This document shows, one piece after another, positions 45,887 to 56,670 of a stretch of DNA of 64,000 nt. Source of the DNA: Zygaena filipendulae. Taxonomy: Eukaryota > Arthropoda > Insecta > Lepidoptera > Zygaenidae. The notes under the pieces were generated by a model that made no database searches, was not told the DNA's origin, and saw only the letters and a program-made list of their open reading frames with translations. The stretch is from assembly GCA_907165275.2 (NCBI GenBank), contig OU015669.1, positions 10,500,501-10,564,500 of the forward strand, written 5' to 3'. The position numbers and the translations under genes were made by a program. Each line of letters starts with the position of its first letter. Position 1 is the first letter of the stretch.

Positions 45887-48659
45887 GTAAGCTTTGTAAA
45901 ACCACTCTTCATGCTACTTCTCTAGTTCCTAGCTCAACCGTTAAGCAGTAAAGGCTATATTTGTATAATAATATGTTATTTAAAAGTGCAGGCAAATTTA
46001 TAAAGTATTTTGTATCTAATTTTTTATAGTGTGACTTAGTATCTTGGTACCTAGTACTTATAAGAAAGTTGTTCAAAAAAGTGCAAGAAAGTTTGTTAAT
46101 TATTGAGAATTATGTAAATTTAAAAAATAGAGATACATATAGTTTTAATTACGTAATATATATTATGTAGATGTAGATAAGTATTTTATTTTTATTAGCC
46201 TGTACCTACTCAGAAAAACAATTTCTTAAAACTATTGTGACAACGGTAACAAGTTAACTTCGTGGACTGTTCTTGATGAATGCAGCGCCACCCGACGTGT
46301 CGCAGAACGGTGCAGCCGGGACCAGCACATTGCTGCGGGCTGGCTCCACGAAGCTGGAGTCCATCCGCAGCTGGGGCATATCCACCTACAAGTGCACCAA
46401 GCAGCTGCTCTACGAGAAACTTGGCAAGAGCTCACGGACTGTTGACACAGGTATATAACTTGTATTCATTGTATATAATTTTTTTTTTAATAAATTATAG
46501 GTGTGTAGATTGAAATGCCTATACATTTTTAAAATTATTCAGTTTTTATTTGCTTGGTTCCACGACACAAGCTTATAGCTTAGTGTGGGATCAAGTAGAT
46601 CTGTGTGTTGTGAAGTGGATTATTATTATTATTATCTGTTTGTAAGATTTTCCACCCTCTGCCATAAAAAAGTCTGGGTAGCTTTTTTAAAGCGAAAGCT
46701 GCTAGTCTCTAAATAAATAATAATAATAATAATGTAAGTTTGTTTGTTACACTTTAAAAGGACAAAAAAAACAATTTGCTTTATTTATCCTGGAATTTCT
46801 GCGAAAATTCCGAAGTTAACACAGGTGAAAATGCCACAGCAGCAATGTAGTCTATATCTTTCAAATTACAAATTAATTAATAACTTACAAAGGATTTCAA
46901 AAATTCTTTCACCATTAGAAAGCTGCGTTGTCCCCGAGTAAAGGGTACTTGCATGAAATTTATAATAACAAATTGTGTCAGTATTTCAAAAATAGAGCAA
47001 TAGAAAAGTATTATCATTAAAGATTTATTAAAAAATTATCAATAGTTTCCAAAATATTCAACTTTTAATTTTGTGAAATGGAACGTTGCAACAAAACACC
47101 AATCACAGCCATCATGACATGTTACGTCACTTATTTTTTTGAAGAAACATTTACCTCTTTCAGGGAAGGCAAAGAAACTAAGTGCAAGTCAATACATATT
47201 CTCCTTTTTCTAAAGTTTTTTTACTTAAAAATGCATCGGTAAGATGCATTTCGATTCTTTACTGGAACTTTTGGAAGTAATTCGACACAGTTCAACCTTA
47301 ATTTCGTTTTGGATATTGAAGTTATCTGTCTGTCAGTTTCATATGACCATGGCAATACGACAGTGACATCTCTATCACAGACTATAATTTCTACCTATTT
47401 TTATCAGGCGTAATTATTAACTAGTGACGTCATTCCGCGTTTCGGCGGTAAAGTCAAAAATTAATTTATGTACCCTTAAGACTACCTACTTAGTAATGAC
47501 TGTGTTGTGTTGAGACTAATAAAGATATTATTATTATTAAATTTTTTCTTTTTCTTGTTTTGTTTAAGTAGGCCATATATCCTTAAAATAGACCGGGAAA
47601 AAAATTCATGCAAATACCCTATTGTAATGCGGAACTCCCGCGGGAACTCCGAAATTAACCTGGGTGAAATCGCGGTAACTGCTAGTATCTTATAATTTCA
47701 TCTATGGGGTGTGGTGTGTGGGGTGTGGGGTGTGCGTAGAGTTGGAGGCGCAGATCGAGGCGCTCCGCGAGACGCAGCGCAAGTACGTGGGCGTGCTGCG
47801 GCTGAGCGGCGCGCTGGCGCAGCAGCTGGCCGCCGCCGCCGCCTCGCAGCGCGCGCTCGGGGAGGCCTTCGCCGACCTCGCGCAGAAGTCGCCCGAGCTA
47901 CAGAACCAGTCAGTCACTGCACGCACGCACACGCACGTACACACACACACACACACACACGTTTTGTTTATGCACCGATCCTGGCGTAGGTTCTCAACTA
48001 TGTGTGTTGTTTATGCGCCGTGTCTGCCATCTGCCACCTGCCACCCGCCAGGTTCCTGTACAACGCGGACACGCAGCGCACGCTGACGCGCAACGGCGAG
48101 GCGCTGCTGGCGGCGCTGCGCGCGTTCAACGGCGCGCTGCACACGCTGACGCACCGCAGCATGGAGGACTCGCTGCTCACCGTGCGCCAGTACGAGGCGG
48201 CGCGCGTCGAGTACGACGCCTACCGCGCCGAGCTGGAGGCCAGCGGCGCCAACCCGCCCGAGCGGCTGCTGCGAGCCATCCAGCAGCACCGCGCGCACTA
48301 CGAGCGCCTGCGCAGCGACGCCGCCGTCAAGCTGCAGCTGCTGAACGACAACCGGGTCAGTGCCGCCCGCCGCCCGCCGCCCACTGTCGTGTAGCGACGA
48401 CCGCTAACGGCCCGCTCCCGCCGCGCAGGTGAAGGTGATGAACAAGCAGCTGCTGCTGTTCCACAACGCGACCTGCGCCTACTTCAGCGGGAACGGCGCC
48501 GCGCTCGAGGCGACCATGCGCCACTTCAACATCCACGCGCCCCCGCCGCCCGCCGCCGCGCCCGCCGCCCCGCTGCCGCCCCTGCCGCCCCTGCCCGCGC
48601 CGCCCGCCGCCGCCCCCGCCCCGGCCGCCCCCGCCGCCGCCCCGCCGCACGGCGCGTAG
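45760..48659 (+). CDS. Arfip: Arfaptin (AH/BAR domain protein), five coding exons
   Basis: Exons 45760-45886, 46286-46450, 47740-47908, 48052-48355 and 48429-48659 join in phase to at least 331 residues. The very start (probably an upstream exon supplying Met) is not identified. The N-terminal region has [32 protein letters not shown] is the amphipathic segment before the BAR fold. The AH domain then follows arfaptins closely: [61 protein letters not shown]. Arfaptins bind Arf/Arl1 and Rac GTPases and PI4P on trans-Golgi membranes and sense curvature. After FNIHAP the usual short acidic tail is replaced by about 40 residues of Pro/Ala. The exons from 47740 are extremely CpG-rich. Confidence 0.9.
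46286..46450 (+). CDS. Arfip: Arfaptin exon: pre-BAR amphipathic segment
   Basis: Codes APPDVSQNG through SSRTVDT. Acceptor GAATGCAG, donor ACAG|GTATAT. Phase 1 on both sides. Confidence 0.88.
46735..47685 (+). repeat. Helitron-like copy interrupted by a TIR element
   Basis: The left part (to about 46942) has GATTTCAAAAATTCTTTCAC and GAAAGCTGCGTTG. The right part (47620-47685) has GGAACTCCCGCGGGAACTCC and CTAG at 47682-47685. The two parts are parted by the element at 46943-47619. Confidence 0.55.
46943..47619 (-). mobile_element. TIR DNA element (GGGTACTTGCATGAA ends), short copy
   Basis: 677 bp. The outer ends GGGTACTTGCATGAA and TTCATGCAAATACCC form inverted repeats. The inside matches both ends of the 1016-bp copy at 60953, in the opposite direction, with the middle missing. 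No transposase ORF, so non-autonomous. Confidence 0.7.
47740..47908 (+). CDS. Arfip: Arfaptin exon: first BAR helix
   Basis: Codes ELEAQIEAL to SPELQN. The acceptor follows a GT/GGGGTGTG run instead of a pyrimidine tract. Donor CCA|GTCAGT. Confidence 0.88.
48052..48355 (+). CDS. Arfip: Arfaptin exon: central BAR helices
   Basis: Codes [11 protein letters not shown] to LQLLNDNR. Its first base completes the Gln codon. It includes the conserved [20 protein letters not shown]. Donor CGG|GTCAGT. Confidence 0.9.
48429..48659 (+). CDS. Arfip: Arfaptin last exon: BAR end and Pro/Ala tail
   Basis: [20 protein letters not shown] through FNIHAP, then a low-complexity Pro/Ala tail to TAG. Minus-strand GC-rich ORFs over it are shadows. 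Confidence 0.88.
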   Translation: MKVMNKQLLLFHNATCAYFSGNGAALEATMRHFNIHAPPPPAAAPAAPLPPLPPLPAPPAAAPAPAAPAAAPPHGA

Positions 48660-49140
48660 GGCCTCACTCGTCGGCCGGCAGCCGGGCGAGGCGGGTCGTC
48701 GGCCGCGGCCGAAGCAGCCCGCTCCGCGCGTAGCGAGACGCTTGTACGTATGTAATTATGTGTTTGTGTCAGTCACCATACGTTTAGATACGAATAGAAC
48801 TTAAAGATTATGACTGACGCACATCGTTTAGTCATGAAATCCCAATGTTATGTTTTGCCTTTGATGAGTGCAGAGAAAATGTCCGACTGACACTCAAAAC
48901 TAATGCTAGTGATTATTTTTTTTAAATGAACTACAAAGTATTGTATTCGGACGAGCAACACTACTGACTGGGCTAATGCACCTACAGTGATCGACCGCCA
49001 AAAAAAGTCTTGTGCGTTGATCATATACAATATTCTTTGCGGTGCTCATCAGTTTTACTCTTATGAGAACTGAGAACCTATGCTTAATTTGTAGTTCACA
49101 CACTAATAGTACGGACCGCCAAGAGGGGATTTGTGGATTA
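48660..49140. other. Arfaptin 3' UTR and downstream sequence
   Basis: GC-rich for about 80 bases, then normal AT-rich sequence. No good AATAAA was found close to the stop. Confidence 0.35.
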
Positions 49141-49147
49141 GCTAAAG

Positions 49148-50463
49148 CGCGTCAGATGAACATAAGGGGGGTACCTTGCACCATGTTGAGTACCTCCACC
49201 AAATATAGGCCCTCTACACTGGTGGGTGCGTCTAGAATAACCGATCAGATTAGTAAAAAAAAATCGATAACTCGAAATACTCGAGCGCGTCAGATTAAGA
49301 TATGGTGGGTTAATTACGTAGTGAGAAGTATGTATATGAATAATCTGACCATTTGAACGTGACGTAAGGGAGTTAGAGGATCACAAACTTGCAAAAAAAA
49401 AACGCAACTTCGACATTCTCGAGCGAAGTTGATTTATTTTTTATTTTAAAGTAAATAACTCAAGGATAGCGGGAAAAATATAATCTGCCGATTTTCATAA
49501 GCCGAAGAAACAAAAATCGTCTTCGAATCGAACGAGCAGCTGCAGTGAAACATGTACCTATTCATATCTCTGTCTTTCTTTCTCTTTTACTTTTTCTCTA
49601 TCTCTCACTCTTTCGCACCGTCCTCACACTACTTTCCGTCGCCATAATGTCATCACAGTATATCACGGCGCTAAACGTGTCAAATTATAACTTTTTTTGG
49701 TCGGTTAAAATACATATTAAAATAAGTTAAGGTAAGTATTACATCAAACTATAGGTTCACCTATAACCTTTCACTTTAATGTAATTATATATATTTTATA
49801 ATAAAGCTCATCACAAAACAACGCGTTCATGTTATTATATGTAAAACGCTCTGGCTTGTTTGTGCTTTAAAGTTAGTTTTGTGAATAATATTTTGTGAGC
49901 TTTTACATATTTCATAGAAAAAACGCTCTGGCTTGTTTGTGCTTTAAAGTTAGTTTTGTGAATAATATTTTGTGAGCTTTTACATATTTCATAGAAATAT
50001 AAAGTGTGTTTTTTGTGAACAAGAAATAGCTCATAAAGTTACGTCCGAAAGAAAAAAAAATCTTAAAAATAAATCATAATTTTTGTTTCTAGCAGTCAGA
50101 TTAATAATACCCCTCAAAATTATTGTCAGATTTTAAGCCAACATAACTTGGAGTGCAAGCTGAACCTTCTGTAAAATAATCTGACACGCTCGAGTATTTC
50201 AAAATTGAGATTTTTTTTGCATTCTCAAAAATTTGCTACTACCTTGCGTCACCTCCAAATTGGCAGATTTTCGAAGGGGTGCATTTTTAGGGCTCACTTA
50301 ACATCCCCTTTGAATATCTGACGCGCTCGAGTAAATGTTTTTTTTTTTCATTTTCTCCACTTCCGGATGGCCACCCCCACCACGCAAATCGGCAGATGAA
50401 TATATTTTCGATATCAGAGACACCTTGGAGTATCTAAACTACAATATCTGACGCGCTCGAGTA
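49148..50463. mobile_element. Foldback-like repeat array with inverted satellite blocks
   Basis: The motif ATCTGACGCGCTCGAGTA occurs on the plus strand at 50179-50196 (one change), 50316-50333 and 50446-50463. It occurs on the minus strand at 49279-49295 and, shortened, at 49148-49157. The spacing is 126-137 bp. Units also share GGCAGAT and poly-T. Inverted blocks thus flank a centre of about 880 bp with no protein gene. Inference: a non-autonomous DNA element with subterminal tandem repeats. Confidence 0.55.
49843..49996 (+). repeat. Near-perfect 77-bp direct tandem duplication
   Basis: Two units beginning ACGCTCTGGCTTGTTTGTGC at 49846 and 49923, identical by eye apart from the junction. 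They sit in the centre of the foldback-like element. Confidence 0.9.
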
Positions 50464-51290
50464 TTTCCATTTTAATATTTTTTTTTACATTTTTGAAAGC
50501 CTGTAGAAGCTAAACCCACCGGTGAATGAAAAAATATCATATGACCTTATTTTGTTTATATCTCCTAATCTTCAAAACCCAATAGGTCCCAATGACGCTC
50601 GAGTCGCTCCCGAATTAGCATCGGTATCTCCCGTACTATAAATGATTCACTCCTTTTAGTTGACAAAACTAGCTTTTTTCTGCTTGAAGAATACTTATTA
50701 TTATATTATAAATAATAATCGATTTTCTAAGACACTAATAAGCTGTAATAAGTAGTCGAATTAAGTAATCGAAACCTTTATTAATATTTGAGAGTGATGG
50801 AGCCAGTGTAATGTCATTGGATGTAGCTAGATATTTTGACTTTTGTTATCAATCTAATTAATCGTTCAGTGTTTTTCAACCCGCAACCCCCGCGAAGCCT
50901 CTATACCGGTCGCGAGAGGTCGCTAAAACTACCTAAATAAAAAAAAACTATAAGGTTTAACTACAATAGATTTTATGGATTGAATGCGAGATATTATTTT
51001 CATACTAAAGGGGTCGTGTCATGAAAAACGTTGAAAAACACTGCTGTAGATCAGCACTAAATCGTGAATCGAACAAAATATGTTTATAAAGAGGTTTTCA
51101 GGAATATTCCATTCCTTTATTTCCAATAATATAAAATCAAGAATATGTAAATGTAATAGCAAGCAAAATCTTTTTTGTTATAAATCTTCTACGGGGACGA
51201 AATGAAGTAGGTAAACTATTTGTAAAGAAAAATACGTAAAATGTTTCCTTCTTCTTCTTTTCTATTAAATGGCAACTTTAAGTTACACCT

Positions 51291-51313
51291 CAGAAGAATA
51301 AGTTATTCTTCTG
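51291..51313. repeat. 11-bp perfect inverted repeat
   Basis: CAGAAGAATAA-G-TTATTCTTCTG, with further TATTCTTCTGAGAGC copies at about 51339. It lies upstream of DPCD. Confidence 0.75.
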
Positions 51314-51891
51314 AGAGCTCGGAAGAATAACTAAAGCTATTCTTCTGAGAGCCTCAAATACGAGTCAACTGCGATTGGTCGACTGCTCAGAGGTTGTTGA
51401 GGAGTGAACGTACCGAAAACACGCGTGTCACGTTTGTCTTCGTTATTTCAGTCACTTTTCAGCATCTATTTTGGACCCTGATGTTTGGATGTTTTAACTT
51501 GGGGAACAATCTAACATTGTCATTGGCGTTTCGCTATGATTGAAGAAGTAGATGAAGAGATTTTTGTTAATAAGAAACATTGTCATTGGCAAATTATAAT
51601 TATAGACGCCATTATTAAAGAAGAAGAAGAAGTCTGCTCAGAACTTCGGAACAATAACGTTGACTGTCATGTCCATTATAATTGTTTTTCACTTTATGGT
51701 GGTATTTTAGTTAATTGCCCGTAGTTCAGATTACTAAAGGCTCCAAAAGCACGTACCCTGGTTTAAAAAAAAAATAAAAATTAGACATAATGACAGATTG
51801 TTAACTGACTTGACACTTTGGCTAGTGACAGTTGACACTTATGACGTAGGGTATGTACCTGTTGTTGTTTTTCCGGCGATTCCACGTTATT

Positions 51892-51905
51892 GTCTCCATA
51901 GTAAC
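51892..51905 (+). promoter_or_regulatory. RFX X-box upstream of DPCD
   Basis: GTCTCCATAGTAAC fits the X-box consensus GTHNYYATRRNAAC at all fixed positions. RFX factors (DAF-19, Rfx) switch on ciliary genes through this site. It lies 146 bases before the ATG at 52051 and 5 bases before the one at 51910, next to a gene whose family is cilium-linked. Confidence 0.6.
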
Positions 51906-51909
51906 GCAA

Positions 51910-52665
51910 ATGAAGAGAAAAAATAATTTTATCGAAGTCCTGAACGATAGTGAACGTGATTATAAAAAAATATTTCAACCGCTCGACCTGCAGACTATCA
52001 CGGGGGAAATCCTAACGTCTTTAACACCTGCTACCTTTACTCATAAAACGATGCATAAAAACACTATTTGGTATAAAAATCTACTAAACGCTGAGAAGAC
52101 ATGTCTGAAAGAGGACAAAACGAAGAAAATCCACTATAAATTCGATGACAAAAGAGAAATGGTGGAGGAGTACAACACAGAGACGCAGGTATTGTTGCGC
52201 AGAGCATGGAATGTGAAGAGCAAACTCGGGGGAGAAGGCAAGTGGGAGGTGGAGATAGGGGACCCGATACCAGATGTTACCCAAAATGTAGACAGCACTT
52301 TAATAGTGGAGAGTAAGGACCAGCCAGTGGTGACGAGACGTAACACTAGGATCAACTTAGAATGGAGGATTCGCAACCTGCCCTACCCCATTGAAACCTA
52401 TTCTGTGAGCGCCAATAATGAAGACCGGTGTATCATTGTCCGTACCACAAATAAAAAATATTACAAGCGGCTTGCTGTACCAGAGCTAGATCGTCTTGGC
52501 CTACGGATTGAGCAAGCCAACATACAGTTTTCTCATGCATTCAATACACTCATAATTATATATAAGAAACCACAGGAAATGCTTAATATGGATAAGGATT
52601 GGTATGAGGAGCTGACGAAAGTGAAACCTGTTAAAGATGTTCCGAATGAGTGCAAGGCTCAGTAA
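51910..52665 (+). CDS. DPCD: DPCD family protein (cilia-associated)
   Basis: A single exon. WRIRNLPYPIETYSVSANNE then DRCIIVRTTNKKYYKR and LAVPELDRL are near-identical to the DPCD (deleted in primary ciliary dyskinesia) family. KVHY-like KIHYKFDDKREMVEEYNTET and GDPIPD also fit. Known family members associate with motile cilia and with RUVBL1/2 chaperone complexes. Vertebrate DPCD begins where MHKNTIWYKNLLNAEK starts (52051), giving 204 aa. The ATG at 51910 would add 47 residues (MKRKNNFIEVLNDSERDYKK and on) with no stop. The frame is even open to 51853. The X-box lies before 51910, so either start is possible. AATAAA lies at about 52716. Convergent with DPH3. Confidence 0.9.
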   Translation: MKRKNNFIEVLNDSERDYKKIFQPLDLQTITGEILTSLTPATFTHKTMHKNTIWYKNLLNAEKTCLKEDKTKKIHYKFDDKREMVEEYNTETQVLLRRAWNVKSKLGGEGKWEVEIGDPIPDVTQNVDSTLIVESKDQPVVTRRNTRINLEWRIRNLPYPIETYSVSANNEDRCIIVRTTNKKYYKRLAVPELDRLGLRIEQANIQFSHAFNTLIIIYKKPQEMLNMDKDWYEELTKVKPVKDVPNECKAQ

Positions 52666-52679
52666 AAACAGTAGACATG

Positions 52680-53915
52680 CTGATATTTTTTAAAATTACA
52701 CTAATGCTAATAGGTAAATAAAATAATAAAAAGTAAAAAAATATATGAATTTGCTTTATTTTAGTCTAATATGTAAGTACACGGGTGTACTTAATTATCA
52801 TTCCACTTGGTCTTTAATAATAGCTTGTATTTTTTTGGAAATGCAGGAAAGAGCATTATTAGTAAAAAACTGAAAACTAATATAAGTAGATAGAGAGAAA
52901 CTCCACAAATGTATTAGAATAAAAAATACATATAAATTCATTACAGGTTTATTACTAAAATATAGCTCAAAGTTCTCCTTCCATTTGTTCTCCGATATTC
53001 TGTGTTAGTATTAATACTTAATAGTTATATTTATTACCTACTAATAAGTTATTGCTTAAGCTTCAAAGAAATGACATATTTAATGGGATGTTTCCAAGTT
53101 TTGTAAGATTCATGAAATAGTTAAGTGTGTATAGTGGGTGGTCACAAACTGGTCATTATCTGTTTTCATTAATGCATAACATTAATACAAAAATTATATT
53201 TTTATTGTATGGTTTGAACTTTGAACATTAATGTATCACTAATAAATCAGTGTTGATGCACATATTTAAATTTTTCATGATGATCATCAGGTTACTGTTT
53301 TAAAACTTATTTAGTAACCAGTTATGATGAACAACAATTGTCTTTTAGTCTAAAGGAATACACTGCTGTTGGCTATCATCACTGCTTGCTGGCAGTAGTG
53401 GGTTGTGTGTGTAGCCACAGAATCTGCTAGGAAAGGGCAACACCTGAATAATAAAACTTAAGCTCATATACCGGATCATGAGAAAGTCACACTTGTGACT
53501 TGGGACCTGTCTTGTATAGGCACAGCAGAACCTCTGTCTGCAGCAGTGTTGTTATATTTAAGCTAGTCAAAATGTGTTAATATTTTATTCTGATTAAATA
53601 AAGATGCAATTTTTATTTAGACATATTTCATACATAAATATAATAAAACACAATAATATAATAAAATCTAAATTATATATCCTAAAGTTTCACTTTGTCA
53701 AGTGTATTATATGATACCTGTATCACATAATTTTCTGTTTTTAATTTTCTGTCCTCTTCTATTAAGGAATAGTGAAAAACATGCACAGAACTGCAACTGA
53801 AAAGCATATTATATTGAAAGAAATACTAATAGTATTCAATTTACATTTTAATATCACAATGTGTCATTTCCCTTGAAATAGGAAGGGATTTCGTGGAGGA
53901 TGTAGGAATTGAATA
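52680..53915. other. DPCD-DPH3 convergent intergenic region
   Basis: AT-rich with no ORF of note and no clear repeat. AATAAA-type signals exist on both strands (plus at about 52716; minus at about 53614), suiting two convergent 3' UTRs. Confidence 0.5.
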
Positions 53916-53917
53916 TT

Positions 53918-54775
53918 CTACACCTTAATAGTTTCCTTTTCACTGTCATCTTTTTGTATTTCTTGATCTTCAGCTTTGAATTTCTCCTGAAAGAAAAAAC
54001 AATTGTTATTAATAGGTATAATATTAGAACTGAATCTAAGCTAATTTTAGTATCTGTTTTTTTTTATTTCAATTTAAATTATAATGCTTAGCCAAAAGTT
54101 TATTGGTAAGTTTGCTTATTTGAAATTGGCAAGACTGTCCCTGAGGTGCTGCTGAGCACCATAGAATGACTAAAACAAGTATCTTGCATACCTTTATACA
54201 CTTTAGTCTCACCAAATATTAACTTACCAAGTCATAAATAACTTTGACCACTAAGGAACAGCTTGGGCATGTTGCAACCTCTTCCCCAGCCATTAATTCC
54301 TCCTAAAAATTTGAAAAGAATAAGTATTCAAGGTAAAAAGATGTTTCCTAAAATCTTGCTGTCCCTCGCTTGCTGATTTAGAAAAACAAAAACATAGTCG
54401 AACGACCCCCTTTTTTGGAAGTCTGTTAAAAATAGTTTCAATGCTTTCAGATGATTTTAGTCCACTTTGGTCTGATCTTTTTTTTTTGTATTATGTTTTA
54501 TGCTGATAGGTATGCGATGTGATATATGATATTATACCATACGAGTTATAATTTTATCATAATTATTATGGATAAGATTTACTTAGCTACAGGCACATAC
54601 CAAGAAACTACGTAGGTATGCGTTTTCACACCGTTTTCACACATCGATCGGACGTTGCCAACCTCACCTTACTGATCTGGAAACGATCACCGCATGGACA
54701 CGGGTAGTAGTACATTTGCTCGTCCTCCTCGAACTCGAAATCCTCGATTTCAACCTCGTCATGAAACACAGTCAT
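53918..54775 (-). CDS. DPH3: DPH3 homologue, CSL zinc-finger protein (three exons)
   Basis: Exons 54775-54668, 54302-54228 and 53986-53918 join at phase 0 with GT-AG borders to 83 aa. The N-terminus [20 protein letters not shown] and [14 protein letters not shown] match DPH3. The zinc ligands are the Cys pairs CPC (27-29) and CPSCS (in exon 2, [16 protein letters not shown]). Length matches the usual 82 aa. DPH3 is the electron donor for the radical step of diphthamide synthesis on eEF2 and also supports Elongator tRNA modification, acting in cytosol and nucleus. No exon exceeds 36 codons, so ORF scans miss it. The acidic tail is [19 protein letters not shown]. Confidence 0.93.
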
Positions 54776-56670
54776 TGTAAATGTTCAGTCCATTTTGAGG
54801 TTCCACATGAAAAAGCATTTAGATTTACACAGTCTAGCTGCACACATTGATTCTGGCGCAGGGATTCACAAAAATAACTGGACTTTAATCGTCCATTAAT
54901 ACTAATTGTACTCGTACAAAACTGAAAAAGGAAATCTCGTAGTTTGTGGTTAAATGTTAAAACCTGAGGTTAAAACAGATTTATCTAAAGGTTTTAGGTT
55001 AAATGTGTGAGTGAGTTGTGTGCACAAATTAACTAGACATGACCAAAGAGTATATAACCACTACGTTTTAAGAGACGGAAGTAGGAACATTTTAAAAAAA
55101 TAAGAAAATGTATGGATTGCTTTTGTTCTGCTGCCAACTCACCATTAATAAATTTTTGCCAACCTTAAAATGAAATACGGAAATTACGTATAATTGGACT
55201 GTAGTGCTGAAAATTGGATAGATAGAATAGTATCGAGTATCGATACTAGTGATGTGCATATCGATATTTCGATCGAACCTCCATACAATGTTTCCTTAAT
55301 TTTTATTAGGAATAAAATGTAATAAAACTGCTTAATTTATAGAAAATCTTAGTTTATTTTTTACAATTCAATATTCACAGTTTCCAAGTGGGTGTTATAT
55401 TGCTATAAACTATGAAAGTATACCAAAGTCTCAAATCTTATGAAGTAAGCTTCTATAAGCAAACTTAAAATTAAGTGAGCTTAAATTAACTTAAAAATTA
55501 AATGAGCTTATACATTTTGCACACTTACAAATCTAGTGTAGCACATAATAAATTATTATATAAAAATCAGGCAAGGATTTTCTTGATTATTTTTTTAATC
55601 AATAGTGGCTGGTAGTTGGTGCCGATGTAACCCCGTAACTCGTATCCAGTAACCGGGCCGTCACACATAAATGTATTCAATCAGTCCATATTTTGAGATT
55701 TACTATTAAGACGATATTCTTCAATTTTGGATTAATTAATGATAGTGATATTGAGACCCCGTACAATATTTTGATCAAGCTCTCATCACTTATTATTTAG
55801 GTTTAGGTCAGTGTGTCTGGTGTTAGTACCTTAATAACTTGCAACGTGAAGAGGAAAATCTCTGAGTTGATCTTCTGTCAATGATGGTGCTTTTAATCCT
55901 GCAGAAGGAATTACAGTCTTTTTGAGACGGCTGCCTTTTTTAATCCGTTTTCAAAAAATGGTCACCACATATATGACGTAGGCGACACATCACACAACTT
56001 TTCAATGGGAAGGTGTACTAAGTCCTCATTTCCAAACATTTTTCCCATATTTTACATCTGTAAAGCAAAACACGAGATTTAATTATAAATACCTATCTAC
56101 ATTAATTTTTAATTTTTTGGGTCATGATTTGCGAACTGCTAGCGGATTTTGATTTCATTGTACGGGGTTCGCAATAAGATTTACGTTACGGCGGATAATA
56201 ATGCAACCAATAGCTAAATAATAAAGATATAGAGAATATACAAAATTTGGGTATCAACAATGTATCTTAAAAAAGAAAAGTCAGAGCTTATCTTACCGAC
56301 TCTCATTTGATGGAAAGTTTGCGAAAAAACCTCTTTCTTTTCCGCACACGCCACAAATTTCACAAAATCTTGCTTTAGGATAAATTTAATCAAAATATTA
56401 TATTTTTCAATTAGAAAAATATTTTTATTTTAAGGGTAGAAGTTGAAATGTCACTTACCATTTACTTCTTTGATGTTGGTACTTGGTTGGTACCTCTATT
56501 CAAAGACAATTTTAGTAGTGGTTAAATACTCTTTGGACAATTTTTCAGAATAATTGAATTATGTTGGCTACAGAACGTAGGCATCCCATACAATTTTCAT
56601 TTGTATGGGAGTTTCGAGAGACTGGACATGACCACAGACGAATAAGAGAACATGACATGACTGACGTAAA
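54776..56670. other. Region upstream of DPH3
   Basis: The DPH3 promoter should lie in the first few hundred bases. The rest is AT-rich with no supported gene. A 9-bp hairpin (CCCATACAA ... TTGTATGGG) sits at about 56585-56609. Confidence 0.4.

Noticed and set aside
48011..48667. Gly/Arg-rich and Ala-rich ORFs on both strands
   Set aside because: Shadows of the GC-rich arfaptin exons; only the plus frame matching arfaptin is conserved.
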